Below are positions 1 through 6,796 of a stretch of DNA of 13,974 nucleotides, one piece after another. The notes beneath the pieces were generated by a model. That model made no database searches. It was given only the letters and a program-made list of their open reading frames with translations, and had not been told where the DNA came from. The translations under genes and the position numbers were made by a program. Source of the stretch: an uncultured Porphyromonas sp. (GTDB lineage Bacteria > Bacteroidota > Bacteroidia > Bacteroidales > Porphyromonadaceae); the NCBI GenBank assembly GCA_900554935.1, contig USJF01000021.1, forward strand, positions 1 through 13,974. Direction: 5' to 3'. Numbering within the stretch: position 1 is the stretch's first letter; every line of letters starts with the position of its first letter.

Positions 1-1326
1 AACCCTTTCTTTATCATGCCTACAAAGTATGCTGGTCTGACCACTAAGGAAAAGGTAGCGAATGTTCGTGCCGCACTAGAGGCGAAGGGAGCTAATGCGA
101 TTATCATTAACATGCTGTGTGAGCTTGCTTGGCTATTTAATATCCGTAGCAATGATGTGAGCTACAATCCAGTAGGAATTGGCTATGGTCTGCTAACCAA
201 AGATCAAGTGACGATCTACACCTTCCCTGAGAAGTGGCCAGAGGAGCTCCGCAATCACCTAAAGGAGAATGGGGTAGATATCAAGCCTTACGAGACGGTA
301 TATGCCGATGTGGCGACCCTACCAAAGGAGACAATTCTCTCGTTTGACCCTGCAAGAAACAACTACGCTTTCTACAGAGCCATCCCTAATGGCATGACGG
401 TGATTGAGCAATTGAGCCCTATCACACTACTTAAAGCGGTGAAGAATGAGACGGAGCATCATGGCTATATTGATGTGATGAAGCGCGACGGAGCAGCCCT
501 AACCCGCTTCTTCATTTGGCTTGAAAAGACACTAGAGAGTGGAGCAACTCCTACAGAGTATGAAGTGGGTGTAAAGCTAACTAGCTTCCGTGCGATGGAC
601 AAGAAGTATGTCAATGATAGCTTTGCTCCTATTGCGGGGTATCGTGACCACGGTGCTATTGTACACTACAATGCCACTCCTGAGAGCTCTCATAAGTTGC
701 AACACAATGGGATGTTTCTTCTTGATTCTGGCGGACAGTACTACGATGGTACCACAGATATCACACGTACCATCTCTCTCGATGGCAAACCTACAGCAGA
801 AGAGAAGGCTGATTACACAAGGGTACTAAAGGGACATATCCAATTGGCAACAGCTATCTTCCCTGAAGGGACAAGGGGCTCCCAGCTAGATATCTTGGCT
901 CGTAAGGCACTTTGGGATAACTGTCAGAATTATGGACACGGTACAGGGCACGGTGTTGGGTACTTCCTAAATGTCCACGAGGGGCCACAGAATATCCGAA
1001 TGGATGAGAATCCTACAGTGCTACGCCCTGGTATGGTTACCTCAAATGAGCCAGGGGTATATATCACTGGAAAGTATGGTATCCGTATTGAAAACTTGAT
1101 CTATACCAAGAATCACTCCGAGGGAGATTTTGGTAAGTTCTTCTGCTTCGAGACACTCACCCTCTGCTTCCTCGATAATAGTTTGGTAGACCTTCCTCAG
1201 CTTACCGATAAGGAGCTAGAGTGGTACAATAACTATCAAGAGAGAGTATATCAAGAGGTATCGCCACTGCTTAATAGCGAAGAGGCAGCATGGCTAAGAG
1301 CCAAGACAGCACCCCTTAGTAGATAA
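1..1326 (+). CDS. Aminopeptidase P family protein (M24B), 5' end cut by window
   Basis: This is a metallo-aminopeptidase that removes the N-terminal residue from X-Pro peptides, probably in the cytoplasm. The frame is open from base 1. The residues before the Met at base 16 (NPFFI) continue the conserved linker into the middle domain of long, three-domain aminopeptidases P, so that Met is probably internal and roughly 150-170 N-terminal residues lie outside the window. Counting from that Met, all five dimetal ligands are present: D237 and D248 (DSGGQYYDGTTD), H312 (GTGHGVG), E345 (SNEPGVY) and E359 (GIRIENL). The accessory histidines match the human XPNPEP1 pattern: H217 (HGAIVHYNA), H308 and H321 (NVHEGP). 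The C-terminal extension after residue 365 is typical of the long form. A hairpin terminator follows at 1337. The family call is firm; only the true start is unknown. Confidence 0.93.
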   Translation, partial: NPFFIMPTKYAGLTTKEKVANVRAALEAKGANAIIINMLCELAWLFNIRSNDVSYNPVGIGYGLLTKDQVTIYTFPEKWPEELRNHLKENGVDIKPYETVYADVATLPKETILSFDPARNNYAFYRAIPNGMTVIEQLSPITLLKAVKNETEHHGYIDVMKRDGAALTRFFIWLEKTLESGATPTEYEVGVKLTSFRAMDKKYVNDSFAPIAGYRDHGAIVHYNATPESSHKLQHNGMFLLDSGGQYYDGTTDITRTISLDGKPTAEEKADYTRVLKGHIQLATAIFPEGTRGSQLDILARKALWDNCQNYGHGTGHGVGYFLNVHEGPQNIRMDENPTVLRPGMVTSNEPGVYITGKYGIRIENLIYTKNHSEGDFGKFFCFETLTLCFLDNSLVDLPQLTDKELEWYNNYQERVYQEVSPLLNSEEAAWLRAKTAPLSR

Positions 1327-1336
1327 CATTCAACAT

Positions 1337-1378
1337 GGGTAGGAGTCACCTTAGAGTGACCCCTACCCTTTTCATTTC
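1337..1378 (+). terminator. Rho-independent terminator-like hairpin upstream of the gamma-CA gene
   Basis: A 13-base arm (1337-1349, GGGTAGGAGTCAC) pairs with 1356-1368 (GTGACCCCTACCC) with a single mismatch. The loop is 6 bases and a T-rich run (ttttcattt) follows. It sits 10 bases after the aminopeptidase P stop and ends just before the ATG at 1382. It therefore probably ends the first transcript, but it also covers the translation start region of the next gene. I see no TAnnTTTG promoter between the two genes. Confidence 0.75.
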
Positions 1379-1381
1379 AAT

Positions 1382-1903
1382 ATGGCAATAATCCAAGAAG
1401 TGAGAGGTTTTACGCCAAAGATCGCTCGCAATGTTTTCCTCGCCACCAATGCCACTGTGGTGGGAGATGTAGAGATAGGCGAAGGGAGTAGCATCTGGTT
1501 TGGTGCAGTGGTGCGTGGCGATGTCAATAGCATCCGCATTGGCAAAAACGTCAACGTACAGGATGGTGCGGTGATTCACACCCTTTATCAAAAGTCCGTC
1601 TCCATACTAGAGGATAATGTCTCCATCGGGCACAATGCTATCATCCATGGTGCTAAGGTCGAGGAGGGAGCACTCGTAGGTATGGGTGCCATTGTGATGG
1701 ATCATGCGGTGGTAGGAAGAGGAGCCATTGTGGCTGGTGGCGCAGTGGTACTCTCCAATACCGTGATAGAACCAGGTGCTCTATACGCTGGCGTTCCTGC
1801 CAAGTTTGTGAAAATGCTAGACCCAGAGCAACAGCAAACCATCAATAAACGGATCTCAGATAACTATCAAATGTATGCCTCATGGTACCCTCCACAAGAG
1901 TAA
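1382..1903 (+). CDS. Gamma-carbonic-anhydrase-like hexapeptide repeat protein (YrdA/PaaY type)
   Basis: This is a left-handed beta-helix protein of 173 residues, the usual length of the YrdA/PaaY/CaiE group. It probably forms a trimer with metal between subunits. Hexapeptide repeats run from about residue 25 to 140 (for example IGEGSS, IGKNVN, LEDNVS, VEEGAL, VGRGAI), and a C-terminal helix follows. The three zinc-ligand histidines of gamma carbonic anhydrases are visible: H66 in DGAVIHT, and H84 and H89 in SIGHNAIIHG. R45 and D47 in VVRGDVN also match the family. The acidic loop carrying the catalytic Glu84 of the archaeal Cam enzyme is not evident, so carbonic anhydrase activity is uncertain, as it is for many homologues. 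The gene lies 55 bp after the aminopeptidase P gene, with a hairpin between them, and 65 bp before the C69 peptidase gene. Confidence 0.9.
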   Translation: MAIIQEVRGFTPKIARNVFLATNATVVGDVEIGEGSSIWFGAVVRGDVNSIRIGKNVNVQDGAVIHTLYQKSVSILEDNVSIGHNAIIHGAKVEEGALVGMGAIVMDHAVVGRGAIVAGGAVVLSNTVIEPGALYAGVPAKFVKMLDPEQQQTINKRISDNYQMYASWYPPQE

Positions 1904-1968
1904 GGAGACCAAAGCATATACCCAAAAACAAAGATTTTCAAACTAATCATAGATAAGACTATAACAAC

Positions 1969-3636
1969 ATGAAGAAAACACTAACCAAAGTGGTTATGGC
2001 ACTAGCTATTGCCACACTAGGAGCGGGATACTCAGCAGAGGCATGTTCCGACCTAATTGTAGGACCTAAGGCATCTACCGACGGCAGCGTCTTTATCAGC
2101 TACGCAGCAGATAGCCACACATTATATGGCGAGCTATACCATTGGCCAGCTAATACCTGGACTGCTGGAAGCATACTCAAGGTGACTGAGTGGGATTCTG
2201 GCATCCCTACAGGAGAAATTGCACAATATGTAGGTCGCACATACAACGTGATTGGCAATATGAATGAGAAGCAGGTAGCTATCACAGAGAGCACCTGGGG
2301 CGGTTGCGACAAGTGCCAAGGTACAGAGGGTCTGATGGACTATGGTAGCCTTATTTACATTGCACTTCAAAGATCCGCAACAGCTCGCGAAGCGATCGAT
2401 GTCATCACCAATCTAGTAGAGCAATACGGCTATAGAAGTAGTGGTGAGAGCTTTACTATTGCCGATAAAAACGAAGTATGGGTAATGGAGATGATCGGTA
2501 AGGGCAAAGGCGAGAAAGGTGCCGTGTGGGTAGCCATCCGCATTCCCGACGATGCCATCTCAGCTCATGCCAATCAGGCGCGTATCCAGCAAATTCCATT
2601 TAATGACAAGAAGAACTGCCTTTACAGCCCCGATGTTGTCGAGTTTGCACGTAAAAAAGGGCTTTACAAAGGAAGCGACAAAGACTTTAGCTTCCAAAAA
2701 GCCTACAATCCTTATGACTTCAGCGGGCTACGCGGTTGCGAGGCAAGAGTATGGTCGTTCTTCAATCGCTTTGCTGATGGCATGGATAAGTACATTCCAC
2801 TCGTAATGGGCTATGAGCCTGATGCAGAGCCTATGCCACTTTATGTAAAGCCCAATCGCAAGCTCTCTCTTGCCGATGTACAGAATATGATGCGCGACCA
2901 CTACGAAGGCACCCCTATGGATATGACCAAGGATCGTGGTGCAGGTGCTTATAAAGTTCCTTACCGCTGGAGACCTATGGGCTTTGAAGTTGATGGTCAA
3001 AAGTATGTCAATGAGCGTGCCATCGCCACACAGCAAACTGGTTTTGTACTAGTAGCACAGATGCGCAAAGACCTACCCGACTACGTTGGTGGCATCCTCT
3101 GGTTTGGTGTAGACGATGCAGATATGACCCTCTTTAAGCCTATGTACGCTTCAATGACTCGCGTACCTCACAGCTTTGCTCATGGCAATGGCTCCATGAC
3201 CAAGTTCTCGTGGACTTCGGCCTTCTGGATGCACAACTGGGTAGCCAATATGGCGTATGGCAAGTACAGCTACATGATCAAGGATATCCGCATGAAGCAA
3301 CAAGAGCTCGAAGGACTATGGCAGAATATGCAACCAGCTATCGAGGCAAAAGCGATGGAGATTGCGAAGAGCCAAGGCGAAGCAGCTGCTGTAGAGTTTC
3401 TAACCAACTACTCTTGCCAGCTTGCCGACCAATCTACTGCTGAGTGGAGAAAGCTAGGCGAATACCTATTGGTAAAGTACATCGATGGCAATGTTAAGCT
3501 CGAGAAAGATGGCCAATTCGTAGAGGAGAACGGACTTGTAGCCTTCCCAAAGCAACCTGGCTACAGCGAAGACCACTACCGTGCTATAGCTGAGAGCACT
3601 GGCGTAGATCATCTCAAAGTACCAACTAAGAAGTAA
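1969..3636 (+). CDS. Secreted C69 family dipeptidase
   Basis: This is a dipeptidase of the C69 (PepD/DipA) family, an Ntn-hydrolase that uses an N-terminal cysteine as nucleophile. It has 555 residues. The N-terminus is a Sec signal peptide: positive residues MKKTLTK, a hydrophobic stretch at 8-20, then SAEA ending at residue 25. Cleavage after A25 would expose C26 of CSDLIVG, which is exactly the catalytic Cys, so export and activation would be one event. The sequence around it (CSDLIVGPKASTDGS) and the segment SFTIADKNEVWVMEMIGKG at about 162-180 fit the family core. The AEAC junction is not a good lipobox, so I read this as a soluble periplasmic enzyme. It would supply free amino acids from dipeptides, consistent with a peptide-fermenting organism. 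A strong terminator follows 26 bases after the stop. I see no clear TAnnTTTG box in the 65 bp upstream. Confidence 0.93.
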   Translation: MKKTLTKVVMALAIATLGAGYSAEACSDLIVGPKASTDGSVFISYAADSHTLYGELYHWPANTWTAGSILKVTEWDSGIPTGEIAQYVGRTYNVIGNMNEKQVAITESTWGGCDKCQGTEGLMDYGSLIYIALQRSATAREAIDVITNLVEQYGYRSSGESFTIADKNEVWVMEMIGKGKGEKGAVWVAIRIPDDAISAHANQARIQQIPFNDKKNCLYSPDVVEFARKKGLYKGSDKDFSFQKAYNPYDFSGLRGCEARVWSFFNRFADGMDKYIPLVMGYEPDAEPMPLYVKPNRKLSLADVQNMMRDHYEGTPMDMTKDRGAGAYKVPYRWRPMGFEVDGQKYVNERAIATQQTGFVLVAQMRKDLPDYVGGILWFGVDDADMTLFKPMYASMTRVPHSFAHGNGSMTKFSWTSAFWMHNWVANMAYGKYSYMIKDIRMKQQELEGLWQNMQPAIEAKAMEIAKSQGEAAAVEFLTNYSCQLADQSTAEWRKLGEYLLVKYIDGNVKLEKDGQFVEENGLVAFPKQPGYSEDHYRAIAESTGVDHLKVPTKK

Positions 3637-3662
3637 GCACTAGATACTTACGTACTAATAAT

Positions 3663-3710
3663 AAAAAGAGTGATGGTCCGACAATTTAAGTCAGATCATC
3701 ACTCTTTTTT
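3663..3710. terminator. Bidirectional intrinsic terminator between the C69 and lipoprotein genes
   Basis: The arm at 3663-3682 (AAAAAGAGTGATGGTCCGAC) pairs with 3690-3709 (GTCAGATCATCACTC followed by T5), with one G-T wobble and one mismatch. The loop is 7 bases (aatttaa). The A-run on the left and the T-run on the right make it work in both directions. It would end the C69 transcript on the plus strand and the lipoprotein transcript on the minus strand. Confidence 0.88.
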
Positions 3711-3821
3711 ATTCCCGAATACACACCTTGGTCCAATCTCCACGCAACGATTTTAGTGAAGAATGTATATAAGTTCAGCGATTAGTACATAAGCCAAATA
3801 CTATATAAATAAGAGAGGTAT

Positions 3822-3909
3822 ATTCCGTAGCCCTGCGGAACAGATTCCGTAGCCTTGCGGAATCAATTCCGTATACTAGCGGAATGGATTCCGTAGCGCT
3901 ACGGAATGA
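3822..3909. repeat. Four tandem 22-bp palindromic repeats
   Basis: Four head-to-tail units of exactly 22 bp start at 3822, 3844, 3866 and 3888. Each has an 18-bp palindromic core starting TTCCGTA and ending CGGAA, plus a 4-bp linker. The cores are TTCCGTAGCCCTGCGGAA, TTCCGTAGCCTTGCGGAA, TTCCGTATACTAGCGGAA and TTCCGTAGCGCTACGGAA. The last is a perfect 18-bp palindrome. The other three keep the outer TTCCG/CGGAA pairing and a T-G pair next to it. The array lies 18 bp past the stop of the minus-strand lipoprotein gene and before the shared terminator, so it would be transcribed as that gene's 3' untranslated region. No T-run follows the units, so they are not terminators. There are no unique long spacers, so this is not a CRISPR array. 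Confidence 0.92.
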
Positions 3910-3927
3910 AGAGTCGATACGTGCTTA

Positions 3928-4395
3928 TCAAAGCGTCGAACTCGTAAACTCAAAACTTTGAGATTCTCCATTATGAACAAGGGCTATGACCTCCTTCTTA
4001 TTTCTAACCACTTTGCCATTACAGCGCTCCATAAAAAGGTATGAGCCTTTAGCGCCTGCTCCGTCATCAGTTTTGATCTCTCCTTTTACCAATACTCTCT
4101 TCGCCTGCTTTATCTTGAAGCTGTAGGTCTTAGTCTCACCCTCTTGTATATTGCTAGGATATCCGCTATTGTTATGTAGTACCTTTGCCCCCTCGCTCCA
4201 GATTATTTCCGTGCCATCGGTATCAAAGGTATACTTCACTTGCAGATCGCCTTTATCAGCAGAGACGGTAAAGATGTACTCGTAGTCATTTCTCGAGCCT
4301 TGTTTAGGAAGGTCACCCTCATTATTACAGCTGCTGACTAGTATCGTAGCCAATGTCGCTACAAAAGTCCATACAATTTGCTTTCCCATTTTCAT
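3928..4395 (-). CDS. Small orphan lipoprotein, function unknown
   Basis: This is a lipoprotein of 155 residues whose family I do not recognise. The N-terminus has a short positive region (MKMGK), a hydrophobic segment at 8-19 and the lipobox LVSSC, with lipidation predicted at C23. The next residues are NNEGD; acidic residues soon after the Cys can act as a surface-export signal in Bacteroidetes lipoproteins, so outer-membrane surface display is possible. The rest alternates short polar and hydrophobic stretches (EYIFTVSADKG, LQVKYTFDT, KTYSFKIKQAKRVLVKGEI, SQSFEFTSS), which suggests a single beta-sandwich domain. A second Cys occurs at 125. Met3 (ATG at 4389) is an equally possible start. 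The gene stands alone, divergent from the DUF6078-like gene, with a -7 box and an inverted repeat upstream and the palindromic 22-bp array downstream. Confidence 0.85.
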   Translation of the reverse strand: MKMGKQIVWTFVATLATILVSSCNNEGDLPKQGSRNDYEYIFTVSADKGDLQVKYTFDTDGTEIIWSEGAKVLHNNSGYPSNIQEGETKTYSFKIKQAKRVLVKGEIKTDDGAGAKGSYLFMERCNGKVVRNKKEVIALVHNGESQSFEFTSSTL

Positions 4396-4431
4396 TCAAT
4401 CTTTCTTTCGTTATTGTGATAAAAACAGCGA

Positions 4432-4439
4432 CAAAGGTA
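4432..4439 (-). promoter_or_regulatory. Putative -7 promoter element of the lipoprotein gene
   Basis: On the minus strand this reads TACCTTTG, an exact match to the Bacteroidetes -7 consensus TAnnTTTG. Transcription would start near 4425-4428, giving a 5' leader of about 30 bases before the ATG at 4395. I see no clear TTG at the -33 position; that spacing is taken up by an inverted repeat (4441-4457), which may mean the promoter depends on a bound protein. Confidence 0.5.
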
Positions 4440-4440
4440 T

Positions 4441-4457
4441 CATATCGTCACGATATG
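4441..4457. promoter_or_regulatory. Inverted repeat, candidate operator
   Basis: CATATCG-tca-CGATATG is a perfect 7-bp inverted repeat with a 3-bp spacer. It starts one base upstream of the minus-strand -7 box of the lipoprotein gene and ends 22 bp before the -33 TTG of the DUF6078-like gene. That position, between -7 and -33 of one promoter, is typical of an operator for a dimeric regulator. Which protein binds is unknown. Confidence 0.5.
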
Positions 4458-4478
4458 GCTATTTAATAAATCATAAAC

Positions 4479-4509
4479 TTGCAGTCCCCTCCTCAATTTG
4501 GTAAATTTG
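4479..4509 (+). promoter_or_regulatory. Putative promoter of the DUF6078-like gene
   Basis: A TTG at 4479-4481 and TAAATTTG at 4502-4509 match the Bacteroidetes -33 and -7 elements (TTG and TAnnTTTG) with a 20-bp gap. Transcription would start near 4514-4517, leaving a leader of about 35 bases. The bases before the ATG at 4551 are A/T-rich with no Shine-Dalgarno sequence, as is usual in this phylum. Confidence 0.65.
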
Positions 4510-4550
4510 CAGTGTAAATAGAGTATTCTTTAATCTTTAAATCTTTTATC

Positions 4551-4988
4551 ATGAACACAAATTTCATTACTATTTTACTACCAGAGAGTTTCGAACATTG
4601 TTATGTGGGTCAATGCTCCAAGAAGGAGAGCTGCCTTCACTATCTCAAAGGACAAGAGACCAAGCCTAGCGATGTGCCTTTTATTGGCTATCATCCCAAT
4701 AAGCTCAATGTAGGAGCTAACTGCCAGGAGTATGTGGAAAATAGATTGATACCTCACTATATGGGGTTTATGAAGGGGGCTGGGCAAATCCCTGCGAAGC
4801 TAGTCGCTACCTTTAATCGACGCTGTATGCAAGATCTTGGGATGCAAAAGACGCGCTTCTATCAGCTACGCAAAGGGGAGATTCCTCTCACTCCCTATGA
4901 GTCGGAGCAAATCGCATCTCTCTTTGCCGAAATGGGAGTAAATCCCGAAGAGGCCTTTGATGAAGTCGTGATGCGCTACGACATCTAG
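4551..4988 (+). CDS. DUF6078-like protein with N-terminal Cys cluster, function unknown
   Basis: This protein of 145 residues resembles, from memory, the DUF6078 family found in Bacteroidales, for which I know no function. There is no signal peptide, so it is probably cytoplasmic. The N-terminal half has C17, C22 and C28 (C-x4-C-x5-C) and a further C58 in GANCQEY, a spacing that could bind a metal or an iron-sulfur cluster. The C-terminal half (about 86-135) includes the segment MQKTRFYQLRKGEIPLTPYE. This looks like a short helix-turn-helix-type fold in which TRFYQLRKG could be the recognition part, but that is a visual impression only. It has its own promoter and terminator, and is divergent from the orphan lipoprotein gene with an operator-like palindrome between them. 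The family call is moderate and the function is open. Confidence 0.8.
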   Translation: MNTNFITILLPESFEHCYVGQCSKKESCLHYLKGQETKPSDVPFIGYHPNKLNVGANCQEYVENRLIPHYMGFMKGAGQIPAKLVATFNRRCMQDLGMQKTRFYQLRKGEIPLTPYESEQIASLFAEMGVNPEEAFDEVVMRYDI

Positions 4989-4996
4989 CTCCACCA

Positions 4997-5056
4997 TAAA
5001 ATAAGCGACCTTGGAAAGATGCTAAATCGGCACCATTCCAAGGTCGCTCTATTTTA
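4997..5056. terminator. Bidirectional intrinsic terminator between converging genes
   Basis: AGCGACCTTGGAA (5004-5016) pairs perfectly with TTCCAAGGTCGCT (5036-5048), with a 19-base loop. The stem is flanked by ataaaata on the left and ctattttatata on the right, which gives a U-rich tail in both directions. It ends the DUF6078-like transcript and, on the minus strand, the long lpxK-to-phosphatase gene run. Confidence 0.85.
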
Positions 5057-5069
5057 TATACAACTACTT

Positions 5070-6770
5070 CTATTTATCTAGCAGAGCACGGAGAGAAGTG
5101 GGCAGATAAAACTGGTCGGTCTTATCCACATAGACTACTGGCAGTGAGAGCTGCTGTAGCTTGCCATTGAGATAGAGCTGATTAGTATAGCTCTTGATGC
5201 TAAGAGTTTTGCGTCCCTTCTTTACTGTGAGCACCTTATCTTTTGGCTCTTCGCCAGTAATGGTCACCTTTAATCCGCTAAAGACTTCGCTATGTGGGGC
5301 GAAGTACTTATCAGTCAGCTCCAACATCGTGGGCCCCAGACCAAGTGACTTACGAAGGTAATTGTGTAGCTCCATATTGCTATGCACCCCCCTCAGTCGC
5401 TGCTCCTCAGTTGGGGCATAGCTAGCGAGGAATACATCCTCTGCGGTATGTCCATGGGTGGTAAACCCAAGATACATATGGTTGCGGTAAATCGAAGCGA
5501 TAAAGTCGGCTAGTCCAGCCGTGTACAGAGCTCCTTCACCTGAGATACTAAGCGCTTTCAATTGTTGTTTAATCGCCTCACGCTCAGCATCAGGGGCAAG
5601 CTCTAGCTGACGAAGCAGCTTAAGAGCTACCAACTCCTCCTCAGTAGGTGCAAAGGTAGTCACCTCTTCAAAGATTCTTGGCAACTCACTCTCCTCAGCC
5701 GCCTTAATCATATTCGCCAATCCGACAGAGCTTTTCTGGATCTTAATAAGTGGGCCAAATAATTTCTCCTTGGAGGTCCCCGCATAGTTACGAAGGTCGC
5801 CTCGACCTATACTTAGCCCGCTATTGCCATGGTCGGCTGTAAGGACTACAATGGTATTGCCATCGGCCTTAGCAAAGTCTAGAGCTACCTGCACAGCACG
5901 GTCAAAGGCGAGGAACTCTGTAGCCATAGCTACTGGGTCATTGGCATGCGCAGCCCAATCTACCTTTGAGCCTTCCACAAGTAGAAAGAAGCCATTAGGA
6001 TTATCACGATTGAGGAGCGTAAGCGCAGAAGTAACCATCTCACTAAGTTTTGGGTCCTTACCAGCTACACCATCCATATCGTAAGGGATATCACGATGAG
6101 AGAATAGGCTCCACATACGCTCCTTTTGATTGGTCTTAAGAGAGGCATAGTCATTGAGGTATACACCATATCCATCACCTTTAAGATAGTTTACCTGCTC
6201 TTCGCTGATCAAGCCTGCCCCACCTCCGATAACTACGTCGAGGTGGTTGTGTACCATCTGGGGGATGATCCAATCGTACCGCTTACGGCTATAGCTATGA
6301 GCAGTGGCATCGGCTGGGGTAGCGTGTGGAAATTCACACGTAATCACTACGCCTACTTTACGATTCTGTAGCAATCGAGTTGCCTCCATAAGTGAGACAA
6401 TAGGTCGGTAGGCCATAGCACTATCGACTGGTACAAGGTCGTGAGAAGTGGCATAGGGATAAGTTCCTACCATTCCCTGAATTGAGGGCATCCCATTCAT
6501 ATAGGTAGAGGTGGTAGGTGCTGAGTCTCCGATAGGTGCATCGGAGCAAAAGGTTAGCACGGTACCGCTCATGTAGGGATCTAAGTGCAATCTTGTTAGG
6601 GAATCTGCCTGTAGGTTTTGGTACCAGCGTGCCAGTGAGATGGTACTTAATGAAGTACCATCGGAGATCATAAAGATAACGTTTTTAACTGGCTTAGTAG
6701 GTTGCTCTGCTACCATAAGCTGTGGCAAAGCCAAGAATAAGGTAGCGAGGATGCAAAGGGTTCGTTTCAT
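5070..6770 (-). CDS. Secreted alkaline phosphatase (PhoA superfamily)
   Basis: This enzyme hydrolyses phosphate monoesters outside the cytoplasm. I chose the ATG at 6770 (566 residues); the frame also reaches a TTG at 6776. A signal peptide spans about 1-21, with cleavage after MVA. Metal and catalytic residues line up with E. coli PhoA: D37 (MISDGTS), D82 and nucleophile S83 (GDSAPTTS), H149 and T151 (HATPADATAHSYSR), E266 (VEGSKVD), D271 and H275 (DWAAHANDP), D313 and H314 (TADHGN), and H441 (THGHTAEDV). An alpha-helical insert of about 40 residues (375-410) is rich in Glu and Leu. The last 70 residues form a separate small domain ending LYLNGKLQQLSLP...FYLPTSLRALL, which resembles the copper-amine-oxidase-N-like domain. 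The gene is last in the minus-strand run, 26 bp after the M24 gene, and ends in a terminator. Confidence 0.93.
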   Translation of the reverse strand: MKRTLCILATLFLALPQLMVAEQPTKPVKNVIFMISDGTSLSTISLARWYQNLQADSLTRLHLDPYMSGTVLTFCSDAPIGDSAPTTSTYMNGMPSIQGMVGTYPYATSHDLVPVDSAMAYRPIVSLMEATRLLQNRKVGVVITCEFPHATPADATAHSYSRKRYDWIIPQMVHNHLDVVIGGGAGLISEEQVNYLKGDGYGVYLNDYASLKTNQKERMWSLFSHRDIPYDMDGVAGKDPKLSEMVTSALTLLNRDNPNGFFLLVEGSKVDWAAHANDPVAMATEFLAFDRAVQVALDFAKADGNTIVVLTADHGNSGLSIGRGDLRNYAGTSKEKLFGPLIKIQKSSVGLANMIKAAEESELPRIFEEVTTFAPTEEELVALKLLRQLELAPDAEREAIKQQLKALSISGEGALYTAGLADFIASIYRNHMYLGFTTHGHTAEDVFLASYAPTEEQRLRGVHSNMELHNYLRKSLGLGPTMLELTDKYFAPHSEVFSGLKVTITGEEPKDKVLTVKKGRKTLSIKSYTNQLYLNGKLQQLSLPVVYVDKTDQFYLPTSLRALLDK

Positions 6771-6796
6771 TTTCAATATCTATTAATAGTTAATAT

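Noticed and set aside
1346..1591. Antisense reading frame opposite the gamma-CA gene
   Set aside because: It runs opposite a gene with strong family motifs, crosses the hairpin, and its product shows no recognisable domain.
2041..2052. Lipobox at the C69 peptidase signal peptide
   Set aside because: The residues before the Cys are AEA. Glu at -2 does not fit a lipobox, while the Cys fits the Ntn nucleophile.
3822..3909. 22-bp repeats as a CRISPR array
   Set aside because: The linkers between the palindromic cores are only 4 bp and there are no unique spacers or cas genes nearby.
6771..6776. TTG start for alkaline phosphatase at 6776
   Set aside because: The ATG two codons downstream gives a complete signal peptide. 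The same reasoning moved the M24 start from the TTG at 8005 to the ATG at 7993.
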